Assembly: GCA_963556045.3 (NCBI GenBank)
Contig: CAUVYA020000002.1
Location: forward strand, 434,001 to 498,000
Reading direction: 5' to 3'
DNA length: 64,000 nucleotides
Source of the DNA: UBA4781 sp963556045
Lineage (GTDB): Bacteria; Chloroflexota; Anaerolineae; Anaerolineales; Anaerolineaceae
The stretch's first letter is position 1; the number at the start of each line of letters is the position of its first letter. This document shows positions 25,631-33,230 of this stretch, in pieces. The notes under the pieces were generated by a model. The model was given only the letters and a program-made list of their open reading frames with translations. It was not told the origin of the DNA and ran no database searches. The translations under genes were made by a program, and so were the position numbers.

Positions 25631-26563
25631 ATGAACACAGAAATACACGATCCAATGTTCGAACCTGTACTGCTGAATGGTCGTTTTTATCTTGAAAAGA
25701 TCATCAATTCAGGCGGGATGTCTACGATCTACCAGGCACAGGATATTCTTTTAGGTGCGAAGGTCGTCGTTAAACTCTGCACAGAGAAAGACAGGTATAA
25801 AGAATTTCAACAGGAAATTCACCTCCTGCGTTCCTGTGCCCACCCGGCTATTCAGAAAATTCTTGCTGATGGACGCTACCACGATTGCCCGTATTATGTG
25901 ATGCCATTTCACGATGGTACTAATTTTCGTGATTATTTGGATATGATTTCTAGCACCTCTGAAAAAGAACTATTAGAAATGTTCCTCCAAATTACTGAAG
26001 CTGTCGCTTATCTTCACAAACACAAAATTCTTCACAATGATCTCAAACCGCAAAACATTATGATAGAAGCAGATCATAAACTCATTTTGAGTGATTTCGG
26101 CTTATCCACCCGTGTTAGAACGCTTCATCGAGGAACACCATCGCCCGAAACCATCTGGGGTTCCCCAGTTTATCTGGCGCCCGAATTGGCGGAAGGCAGA
26201 TCTCCAGCCTATTCATCCGATGTATATTCCCTGGGTGTGATCCTTTTCTTACTGTATATCGGGTTTCCTCCTTTTTTTCACGAGGACCTCGATATACTGA
26301 TCAAAATGCATCAGACCCTGCCTCCTCCTGCTCCGCGGCTGATCGAGCCAAATATTTCATCAACCATGAACGCCATCATTTTACGGTGTCTATCTAAGCA
26401 GCCTCGTGATCGCTTCAAAAATGCATTTGAGCTGCATAAAGAAGTGCGTTTGTTCTTAAACAATCATCAAACACAGATCGAGAAGGTTATCATCCATCGC
26501 CACCCTGACATGACTTCGTTTGATCAAATAACCAGAAAAGTGAGTGATAAATCAGCGGATTGA
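25631..26563 (+). CDS. Hanks-type Ser/Thr protein kinase (non-RD)
   Basis: 310 residues, kinase domain only, with no transmembrane or sensor part. The glycine-rich loop is NSGGMSTIY, the ATP-binding Lys is Lys48 (VVVKLC), the catalytic loop is ILHNDLKPQNIMI and the metal-binding loop is LSDFGLS; the APE motif reads LAPELAEG. The catalytic loop has HND in place of HRD, so the Arg that couples activation-loop phosphorylation is missing. The kinase is therefore likely constitutively poised or regulated otherwise. It is divergent from the SH3-MoxR-DUF58 group, so a functional link is possible but unproven. Confidence 0.93.
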   Translation: MNTEIHDPMFEPVLLNGRFYLEKIINSGGMSTIYQAQDILLGAKVVVKLCTEKDRYKEFQQEIHLLRSCAHPAIQKILADGRYHDCPYYVMPFHDGTNFRDYLDMISSTSEKELLEMFLQITEAVAYLHKHKILHNDLKPQNIMIEADHKLILSDFGLSTRVRTLHRGTPSPETIWGSPVYLAPELAEGRSPAYSSDVYSLGVILFLLYIGFPPFFHEDLDILIKMHQTLPPPAPRLIEPNISSTMNAIILRCLSKQPRDRFKNAFELHKEVRLFLNNHQTQIEKVIIHRHPDMTSFDQITRKVSDKSAD

Positions 26564-26613
26564 TCTGTATATAGTAAGATTAAGAAAGAAATGTAGAAAC
26601 TTGGAGTAGCCAC

Positions 26614-27276
26614 GTGAAAAAGATTATCAATGCGTCAATATTGAATGCAGATTTCAGCCAGCTCAAAAACCAGCTCGATGAAGCCAGTCGTGCTGAAATT
26701 GATTGGATCCATCTGGATATCATGGACGGTCACTTTGTCCCTAACATCTCTATGGGACCATCAATGGCGAAGACCTGCCGCCGAATATCCTCTCTCCCGA
26801 TAGATGCACACTTGATGATATCCAATCCCAATCAGTTCATTCCTGCTTTTGCTGAAGCAGGTGTTAACCTGATTTCTGTTCATATTGAACAGGATATTCA
26901 TATCCACCGCACTCTGCAAAACATAAAGGATCATAACTGCCTGGCTGGAATTGTACTCAATCCCGGTACACCCACCTCTGCCATCGAATCGGTAATGGAA
27001 ATGGTCGATCTGGTACTGGTGATGAGCGTAGATCCTGGATTCGGCGGTCAAAAATTCCTGCCTGCTGCCCTTGAAAAGATCAGCGCAGTACGAAAAATGA
27101 TCGATGCACAAGAACGGGATATCTATCTCCAGGTTGATGGAGGGATAGATACCCAGACAATATCTTCTGTCATTAATGCCGGTGCAAATTCATTTGTGAT
27201 TGGGTCCGCCATTTTCAACAATAAGAACGGAATACAAAAAGCGGTAACCGATCTGCGAAACCTGATCAATAGATAA
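26614..27276 (+). CDS. rpe: Ribulose-phosphate 3-epimerase
   Basis: 220 residues, a complete (alpha/beta)8 barrel. The family motifs HLDIMDGHFVPNISMGP, IDAHLMI, VLVMSVDPGFGGQKF and QVDGGIDTQT supply the His/Asp metal and catalytic residues. The enzyme interconverts ribulose 5-phosphate and xylulose 5-phosphate in the pentose phosphate pathway. The start is GTG at 26614, with GGAG seven bases ahead. It stands downstream of the kinase (50-base gap) and is followed by a clear terminator. Confidence 0.97.
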   Translation: MKKIINASILNADFSQLKNQLDEASRAEIDWIHLDIMDGHFVPNISMGPSMAKTCRRISSLPIDAHLMISNPNQFIPAFAEAGVNLISVHIEQDIHIHRTLQNIKDHNCLAGIVLNPGTPTSAIESVMEMVDLVLVMSVDPGFGGQKFLPAALEKISAVRKMIDAQERDIYLQVDGGIDTQTISSVINAGANSFVIGSAIFNNKNGIQKAVTDLRNLINR

Positions 27277-27313
27277 GAAAACAGCATCACCTATTATGTG
27301 ATGCTGTTTTTAT
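27277..27313. terminator. Intrinsic terminator after rpe
   Basis: Stem AAAACAGCATCAC paired with GTGATGCTGTTTT, 13 bp, with a seven-base loop and a T-rich tail. The A run on the 5' side may let it also end the leftward rpmB transcript. Confidence 0.9.
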
Positions 27314-27331
27314 TTGCGTAAATATACTGAC

Positions 27332-27514
27332 CTATCGTTCTTTAACAAGCGTTTTCATACAGCGTGTACAGATTGTTTTCTTAACCTGTTTCCCGTTTTC
27401 CGTGATGGTTGCCTTCTGCAAATTTGGTTTGAATTTGCGGTTGGTTGCCCTCATAGAAAAACTACGGTTATGCCCAAAAGTGGTCGTTTTTCCACAAATT
27501 TCACATTTTGCCAT
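27332..27514 (-). CDS. rpmB: 50S ribosomal protein L28 (zinc-binding form)
   Basis: 60 residues from the ATG at 27514 (MAKCEICGK), with AAGGGA upstream on the minus strand; the longer frame to 27541 adds nine untypical residues. Two CxxC pairs (CEIC near the start, CTRC near the end) make the zinc ribbon of the C-plus form of L28. It is divergent from the Asp23/YloV genes, an arrangement well known from Firmicutes. Confidence 0.96.
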   Translation of the reverse strand: MAKCEICGKTTTFGHNRSFSMRATNRKFKPNLQKATITENGKQVKKTICTRCMKTLVKER

Positions 27515-27650
27515 TTTCAATCCCTTTCCAAAATTCGCCAATCTTTTAAAAACAAAGTAAAATAACGAGAAAATAGTTTACCATAGTACGTAACTATCAG
27601 CAAGTTTTTTTGTTTTATATAAAAGGTAAACCTTAAAGGCAGTGTCATCT

Positions 27651-28010
27651 ATGAACTTAACTGAAAATAAAATAGGTAGCATTTATATTTCCTATCACGC
27701 TATCGCCGTTATTGCTTTCCAGGCAGCTCTCGAGTCTTATGGTGTTGTCGGATTGGCATATGAAGGAGTAGCAAGAGGGATCACGAAATTATTCCAAAAG
27801 GATCCTACTTCTGGAGTTGTGGTTCATTACAATGAGGACAATTCCATCTCTGTGGATATGTATCTCGTCATTGAATATGGCACACGGATCTCATCTGTTG
27901 CAAACAGTGTTGCCAGTAATGTGAAATTCCAAATCGAATCATCTACCGGAATTTCAGTCAATGATGTCAATATCCATGTTCGCGGGTTACGTGTTAGTGA
28001 CACGGATTAA
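27651..28010 (+). CDS. Asp23/Gls24 (YloU-like) family protein
   Basis: About 119 residues from the ATG at 27651; an in-frame GTG at 27642 is closer to AAAGG than ribosomes normally use. The Asp23 fold is recognisable: GSIYISYHAIAVIAFQAAL at the start and VVVHYNEDNSISVDMYLVIEYGTRI in the middle. The C-terminal NVKFQIESSTGISVNDVNIHVRGL matches the family's closing segment. The family is linked to alkaline stress and envelope homeostasis. The YloV/FakA-like gene follows by 24 bases, as in Firmicutes. Confidence 0.9.
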   Translation: MNLTENKIGSIYISYHAIAVIAFQAALESYGVVGLAYEGVARGITKLFQKDPTSGVVVHYNEDNSISVDMYLVIEYGTRISSVANSVASNVKFQIESSTGISVNDVNIHVRGLRVSDTD

Positions 28011-28034
28011 ATAGAATTTATCTGAGGTTTTTTT

Positions 28035-29732
28035 ATGCAGCGAGTAGAATCTAAGCCACCCAGCGTGGATGAAAATATCAGCGTGTCCGATTTCAAGATT
28101 GACGGTCAAGATCTAAAAAAGTATTTCAATGCCGGATTGACATGGTTAAGAGCCAATCAACCGATTGTCAACTCATTGAATGTATTCCCTGTACCTGATG
28201 GTGACACAGGAACCAATATGTTCCTTACCATGAAGACGGCTTATGCAGAAATCGAAGCCAACGGAGATACCCATGCGGGCAGAATCGCAAAAAGTTTTGC
28301 ACATGGCGCATTAATGGGAGCAAGGGGTAATTCCGGCGTTATCCTTTCTCAGATCTTGCGTGGGTTCGCACGCGCTCTTGATGATAATGAATATCTGGAC
28401 GCCGATATCCTTGTACAGGCTTTAGCCGAAAGCCGCAACACCGCTTATAAAGGTGTAGTAAGACCTGTTGAAGGCACCATCTTAACCGTTATCAAAGATG
28501 TTGCCAGAGCCGGTGAAGAATTAAGGAAATCCACTGCCGATTTGAACATCATCCTTGAGGGTCTTATCAAGGCAGCGGACGAATCGGTGCAGCATACTCC
28601 CGAACTGCTGCCAATCCTTAAACAGGCTGGTGTAGTCGATTCTGGTGGGAAAGGTCTTTTCTTCATACTGGAAGGCATTTCCCGTTATCTCAACGATCAA
28701 TCGATCGATGTCGCTGAAGAAGTAGCAGTCCCATTATCTCTGGAACAGATGGAAAGCGGTAGTATGGATGAGATCATCGAACCAGGGCAGGATTTTGAAG
28801 TGGTGGTAGATTTCGAACCAGAAAACAACTTCAATCTCACCGTTTTCTACGAATCGTTGGAAAAAGTTGGAACTTCCATCCAGGTTGGTGAAGGTGAAGA
28901 TGTTTATCGCATGCACATTCATGTGCCAAAAGAAAAAAAATACGAACCAATTGACCTGGTGATGGGTTTTGGCACCATAAAAAAGGTATATATTGAAAAT
29001 CTGATGGAGCAAATGAAGGAGCAATCTCAACAGCGAGCTGAGAAACAGGCTCCCAAAGCACCTCAGATCAAAGAAGGTCAGATCGCAGTAATTGCCGTCT
29101 CACCCGGTGATGGCATTACGAAGATCTTTTTCAGCCTTGGTTTAGCTGCGGTGATCCAGGGTGGACAAACAATGAACCCCAGCACGGAAGAGATCGTAGC
29201 GTCTTTTGAAGATCTACCAACCGATAAGATCATCTTGCTGCCAAACAATAAAAACATCATTCTTGCAGCACAAACTGCCTGCCACATGACCAAAAAACAG
29301 GTCAAAGTGATACCTACCCGCAGCATTCCTGAAGGATTAACTGCATCATTAATGTTGAATCTTGATGGAGAATTGGATGAGGTCGTTCAAAGTATGGAAG
29401 AGATCATCCAGGATGTAGATTCCGGTGAGATCACCACTGCAACACGTTCCATTAATATCAACGGAATTGATGTGAAATCTGGAGAAGTGATCACGTTGTT
29501 GAATGATGAATTGGTAGGTTCAGCGAACACCCTTGAAAAAGCCTGTGATAATTTATTAGGGGCAGTAGATCTGGATGAAAAAGAGCATCTCACAATCTTA
29601 TATGGGAATAATGTCACGAAAGACGAAGTGGATGGAGTGATGACCTATCTCGCTGGTAATTACCCTGACCTTGAATTGGAATTGCACGAAGGTGGACAAC
29701 CTTTCTATCAATTCATTATAGCCATCGAATGA
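28035..29732 (+). CDS. YloV/FakA-like DAK2-domain kinase
   Basis: 565 residues. The N-terminal DhaL-like (DAK2) ATP-binding domain has the metal-binding NVFPVPDGDTGTNMFLTM (Asp55, Asp57), followed by GARGNSGVILSQILRGFA. A central domain and a C-terminal DegV-like part (from about residue 350) complete the YloV architecture. The best-studied member, FakA, phosphorylates fatty acids bound to a FakB protein so that exogenous fatty acids enter phospholipid synthesis. No FakB is visible here. GAGG precedes the ATG. Asp23-family protein upstream and RecG downstream reproduce the conserved yloU-yloV-recG order. Confidence 0.93.
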   Translation: MQRVESKPPSVDENISVSDFKIDGQDLKKYFNAGLTWLRANQPIVNSLNVFPVPDGDTGTNMFLTMKTAYAEIEANGDTHAGRIAKSFAHGALMGARGNSGVILSQILRGFARALDDNEYLDADILVQALAESRNTAYKGVVRPVEGTILTVIKDVARAGEELRKSTADLNIILEGLIKAADESVQHTPELLPILKQAGVVDSGGKGLFFILEGISRYLNDQSIDVAEEVAVPLSLEQMESGSMDEIIEPGQDFEVVVDFEPENNFNLTVFYESLEKVGTSIQVGEGEDVYRMHIHVPKEKKYEPIDLVMGFGTIKKVYIENLMEQMKEQSQQRAEKQAPKAPQIKEGQIAVIAVSPGDGITKIFFSLGLAAVIQGGQTMNPSTEEIVASFEDLPTDKIILLPNNKNIILAAQTACHMTKKQVKVIPTRSIPEGLTASLMLNLDGELDEVVQSMEEIIQDVDSGEITTATRSININGIDVKSGEVITLLNDELVGSANTLEKACDNLLGAVDLDEKEHLTILYGNNVTKDEVDGVMTYLAGNYPDLELELHEGGQPFYQFIIAIE

Positions 29733-29744
29733 AGTATTCATTTT

Positions 29745-29790
29745 GAAGCATGCATAAGTCTTTAGTGTAAAATAGCTTTATGCATGCTTC
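29745..29790 (+). repeat. 13-bp perfect inverted repeat enclosing the recG start codon
   Basis: GAAGCATGCATAA (29745-29757) is the exact reverse complement of TTATGCATGCTTC (29778-29790), with a 20-base loop. The recG ATG at 29780-29782 lies in the right arm, so the folded mRNA would bury the start codon. The short TTTC after it is a poor U tract, so attenuation is less likely than translational control. Confidence 0.7.
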
Positions 29791-32170
29791 TTTCGTTGAA
29801 CTTTTAAAGTATCTAAAGCTAGAAACCGCAAAAGGATTCACTAACAAGGCAATTGTGGGGGGTTTTAACCGCCTTCTTCCGATCTGGCAGGAAAAAGCTA
29901 TCGCTGAAGGGGCTGATAACGAACACGTCTCACACGTTTTTCAGCTGCTGCAGCCATATGATGATAGTTCCGTTGAAGCTCGAAAAGACATTATTCGATC
30001 TGTCGTTATCTATCTCAAAGAAAACGATGTTGAGAAGGAACCCCCGCAAACAAATGAGGTAGATAGCAGGAAATCTTCACCCACAGAACCTTATCAGCCG
30101 CGTGCAGTTTTCGCCCCGCTCACAGTCATCCAGGGAATTGGCGATAAGATGGCGAACAAGTTGAAAAAACTCGGTCTGGATACCATTTATGATCTGCTCC
30201 ATTACTATCCCCGCCGGTATAATGACTATTCACAACTAACGCCAATTCGTGATCTTCATCTGGGGCAAGAAGTCACGATCAGCGGCTCCGTCCAATCTAT
30301 ACAAAAGCGTAAAGCGAAAAATAGCCGCCTGCAAATCGTAGAATGTATGCTTAGTGATGGAACAGGTCATCTGTGGGTCACATGGTTCAATCAACCCTGG
30401 CTTACCAGCCGTTTGAACACCGGTTCCAATATCGTCTGTTCCGGCAAGATCGACACCTATTTAGGTCGATTGTGCCTGAACAATCCCGAATGGGAGCCGA
30501 TTAATGCCGAACACCTGCACACCAATCGCATCGTTCCGGTATATTCTCTCACCACAGGTATTCAGCAGAAATGGCTGCGTGAAAGGATCTACCAGGCGAT
30601 TACTTTTTGGACACAAAGGATTCAAGATTATCTCCCCGTTACCATCCAAAAACAGGAAAAATTACTTTCTCTCAATGATGCTTTGAGCGGTATCCATTTC
30701 CCTTCTGACCATGAATCTCTGCAGCGTGCCATTGAAAGATTATCGTTCGATGAACTTTTTCTCATGCAGCTGGGATATGCCAGGCAAAAAGCCGACTGGA
30801 ACTCTCTACCTGCTTATCCATATAAGATTGAAGATGGTATTCTCGATAAGGAAATCCATGCACTTCCCTACCAGCTTACCGAATCACAGCTACAATCCTT
30901 ATCTGAAATCCGGAGCGATCTGTCTTCTGGCAAGATCATGAACCGCCTCCTCCAGGGGGATGTCGGAGCAGGGAAGACAGTGATCGCTCGTTTCGCTATG
31001 GAAATTGTGGTACGCGCAGGGAAACAGGCTGCTTTTTTAGCTCCTACGGCATTATTAGCGCAGCAGCATTACCAGACCCTCCTCTCCATGTTTCTTCAAG
31101 ATGATATTCTTTCTCACAAAGAGATCGTTTGTCTGCTTGGAGCCACACCCGAAAAGGAAAAACAGATAATTCGTCAGGACCTTGCTTCTGGAGTGATCAA
31201 GGTTATCGTAGGCACCCACGCACTGCTGGAAGATCCAGTTGAATTTCATGATCTTCAAATGGTTGTTATTGATGAGCAGCATCGTTTTGGTGTTGCACAG
31301 CGGGCAGCTATTCGTTCAAAGGGGGATAATCCGCATATTCTCATCATGTCGGCTACACCTATCCCGCGGTCTCTCAACCTGACCATTCATGGTGATCTGG
31401 ATGTTTCTACCCTCACCGATATGCCGGGGGGAAGGATCCCGGTGGCAACGTATGTTCTTCATCCGCAACAAAAGGAGATTGCATATGAGAAAATTCGCAG
31501 CCATGTACAGCATGGATATCAAGCATTTGTCGTTTATCCTCAGATTGAAGGTGATGAAGAGGAACCCAACAGTCTGGCAGTGGTGACCGGGTTTAATGAA
31601 TTAGAAAAAAACATTTTCCCCGAATTTCGGATCGGACTATTACATGGAAAATTGAAGCAAGAAGAAAAAGACACCATCATGGAACAATTCCGCAATGGGA
31701 AAATGGATATTTTAACTTCCACAACGGTGATTGAAGTAGGTATGGATATTCCTAACGCAACCATCATGCTCATCGAAGGTGCCAATCGCTTCGGGTTAGC
31801 ACAGCTTCATCAACTGCGCGGTCGCGTTGGGCGTGGTGATGCAGCATCATTTTGCTATTTAATCCCAGATGAAGATAATGCTATGGAAAATGAACGTTTG
31901 AGAAAAATGACAGAGACCAATGATGGTTTTGAATTGGCTGAATTCGATCTGAAAACACGAGGTCCGGGAGATTTCTTTGGCACCCGCCAATCAGGTTACA
32001 GGGGATTGAAATTAGCAAATTTATCTGATATAAAGCTAATAACTCGCGCTCGAGCCCAGGCAGAAAAATTGCTGCAGCGTGATCCTGACTTCGTATTAGA
32101 AGAAAATCAGGCACTGCATTATGAATTCGATCATCTTTGGAAACATACAACGAACGGAGAATTGAGCTAA
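29780..32170 (+). CDS. recG: ATP-dependent DNA helicase RecG
   Basis: 796 residues. An N-terminal extension (GFTNKAIVGGFNRLLPIW) precedes the wedge/OB-fold domain (VTISGSVQSIQKRKAKN). Superfamily 2 helicase motifs follow: motif I LQGDVGAGKTVIA, the Walker B box DEQHRFG, motif III MSATPIPR, motif V STTVIEVGMDIP, motif VI QLRGRVGRG. RecG reverses stalled forks and processes branched DNA. The start codon sits in a stable inverted repeat and no ribosome site is visible, which suggests controlled translation. coaD follows two bases after the stop. Confidence 0.96.
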   Translation: MHASFVELLKYLKLETAKGFTNKAIVGGFNRLLPIWQEKAIAEGADNEHVSHVFQLLQPYDDSSVEARKDIIRSVVIYLKENDVEKEPPQTNEVDSRKSSPTEPYQPRAVFAPLTVIQGIGDKMANKLKKLGLDTIYDLLHYYPRRYNDYSQLTPIRDLHLGQEVTISGSVQSIQKRKAKNSRLQIVECMLSDGTGHLWVTWFNQPWLTSRLNTGSNIVCSGKIDTYLGRLCLNNPEWEPINAEHLHTNRIVPVYSLTTGIQQKWLRERIYQAITFWTQRIQDYLPVTIQKQEKLLSLNDALSGIHFPSDHESLQRAIERLSFDELFLMQLGYARQKADWNSLPAYPYKIEDGILDKEIHALPYQLTESQLQSLSEIRSDLSSGKIMNRLLQGDVGAGKTVIARFAMEIVVRAGKQAAFLAPTALLAQQHYQTLLSMFLQDDILSHKEIVCLLGATPEKEKQIIRQDLASGVIKVIVGTHALLEDPVEFHDLQMVVIDEQHRFGVAQRAAIRSKGDNPHILIMSATPIPRSLNLTIHGDLDVSTLTDMPGGRIPVATYVLHPQQKEIAYEKIRSHVQHGYQAFVVYPQIEGDEEEPNSLAVVTGFNELEKNIFPEFRIGLLHGKLKQEEKDTIMEQFRNGKMDILTSTTVIEVGMDIPNATIMLIEGANRFGLAQLHQLRGRVGRGDAASFCYLIPDEDNAMENERLRKMTETNDGFELAEFDLKTRGPGDFFGTRQSGYRGLKLANLSDIKLITRARAQAEKLLQRDPDFVLEENQALHYEFDHLWKHTTNGELS

Positions 32171-32172
32171 CC

Positions 32173-32694
32173 ATGACAAAAGCTATCTTTCCAGGCACTT
32201 TCGACCCGATCCATTATGGGCATATTGATATCGCGCTGCGCGCTGCACGCCTGTTCGAAACGCTGTACATTGCTGTATATGATCGCCCGTTAAAATCTCT
32301 CCTTTTTTCCCCGGAAGAACGTATCGATCTTGTAAAACGCAGCTTCGATCAACCGAATATTGAGATTATCGGATATGACATGTTGACAATTGATCTCTGT
32401 AAAAAAGTAGGTGCTTCAATAATCGTACGTGGATTGCGGGTGTTTTCCGATTTTGAATATGAATTTCGTATGGCGCTGGCAAATAACCGCCTGGCACCTG
32501 ATATTGATGTGGTTGCATTCATCACCAGTGAAAAGCACACCTTTCTGTCTTCCTCCACAGTCCGTGAAATCGCGTCTCTGGATGGTGATGTAAGCAGTAT
32601 GGTCCCACCGCATGTAATCACCGCATTAGATGTAAAATTAGAGAAGATTGGTGAAGAACACAGGCATGACTATTCAACCTCTTTGAGGGATTAG
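32173..32694 (+). CDS. coaD: Pantetheine-phosphate adenylyltransferase
   Basis: 173 residues from the ATG at 32173 (MTKAIFPGTF). Nucleotidyltransferase motifs GTFDPIHYGH (T/HxGH class) near the start and SSSTVREIASL near the end are both present, as is VRGLRVFSDFEYEF in the middle. The enzyme makes dephospho-CoA from phosphopantetheine and ATP, the fourth step of CoA synthesis. A longer frame beginning at 32137 overlaps recG and adds no family sequence. It is part of the recG-coaD transcript. Confidence 0.96.
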   Translation: MTKAIFPGTFDPIHYGHIDIALRAARLFETLYIAVYDRPLKSLLFSPEERIDLVKRSFDQPNIEIIGYDMLTIDLCKKVGASIIVRGLRVFSDFEYEFRMALANNRLAPDIDVVAFITSEKHTFLSSSTVREIASLDGDVSSMVPPHVITALDVKLEKIGEEHRHDYSTSLRD

Positions 32695-32711
32695 TAAACA
32701 AGGATACCGCG

Positions 32712-33230
32712 ATGGACATCTTACACTTGATTGATCAATTGGAAGAATTATTCAATGAAAGCAAGGCAGTTCCACTAACTAATGATGTGATGATCAAAGA
32801 AGACCGTTTGCTTGATTTGATTGACCAGATGCGCTTATCCATCCCGGAAGAAGTAAAAAAATCGCAGCAGATCCTCAATCAGAAAGAAAGAGTGCTTGCC
32901 CAGGCACAGGAAGAAGCCACCCGTACCATTAACCTGGCTCGTGAGAAAAGCATGGAAATGGTTGAACGAGACGGTATTATGGAGTCTGCACGATTGAAAG
33001 CCAACCAAATCATCAGAAGGGCTGAGGAGCAAAGTAATTTGATTAAAGCAGATGCAGATGAATATGTGATAGAAACCCTACGCAATTTCAAGGTTGAGTT
33101 GGAAAAAATACTCGCTCAGGTCAATAATGGTATTCAATCTCTTGAGGGAGATGTTAACCTTTCTAAAAATCAATCAGATCCTCAATTCGTTGAGGGATAT
33201 AAGGATATTTCTAATACCTCGCCCAAGTGA
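32712..33230 (+). CDS. Coiled-coil protein of unknown function downstream of coaD
   Basis: 172 residues. The central ~100 residues form a long charged coiled coil (EEVKKSQQILNQKERVLAQA, then ATRTINLAREKSMEMV and IIRRAEEQSNLIKADADEYV) reminiscent of ATP-synthase b subunits or DivIVA-like proteins, but with no membrane segment. The Ala/Glu-rich heptads suggest a homodimer. It begins 18 bases after coaD and is probably the last gene of the recG operon. Its last 49 bases overlap the end of the oppositely oriented lon gene. Confidence 0.75.
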   Translation: MDILHLIDQLEELFNESKAVPLTNDVMIKEDRLLDLIDQMRLSIPEEVKKSQQILNQKERVLAQAQEEATRTINLAREKSMEMVERDGIMESARLKANQIIRRAEEQSNLIKADADEYVIETLRNFKVELEKILAQVNNGIQSLEGDVNLSKNQSDPQFVEGYKDISNTSPK

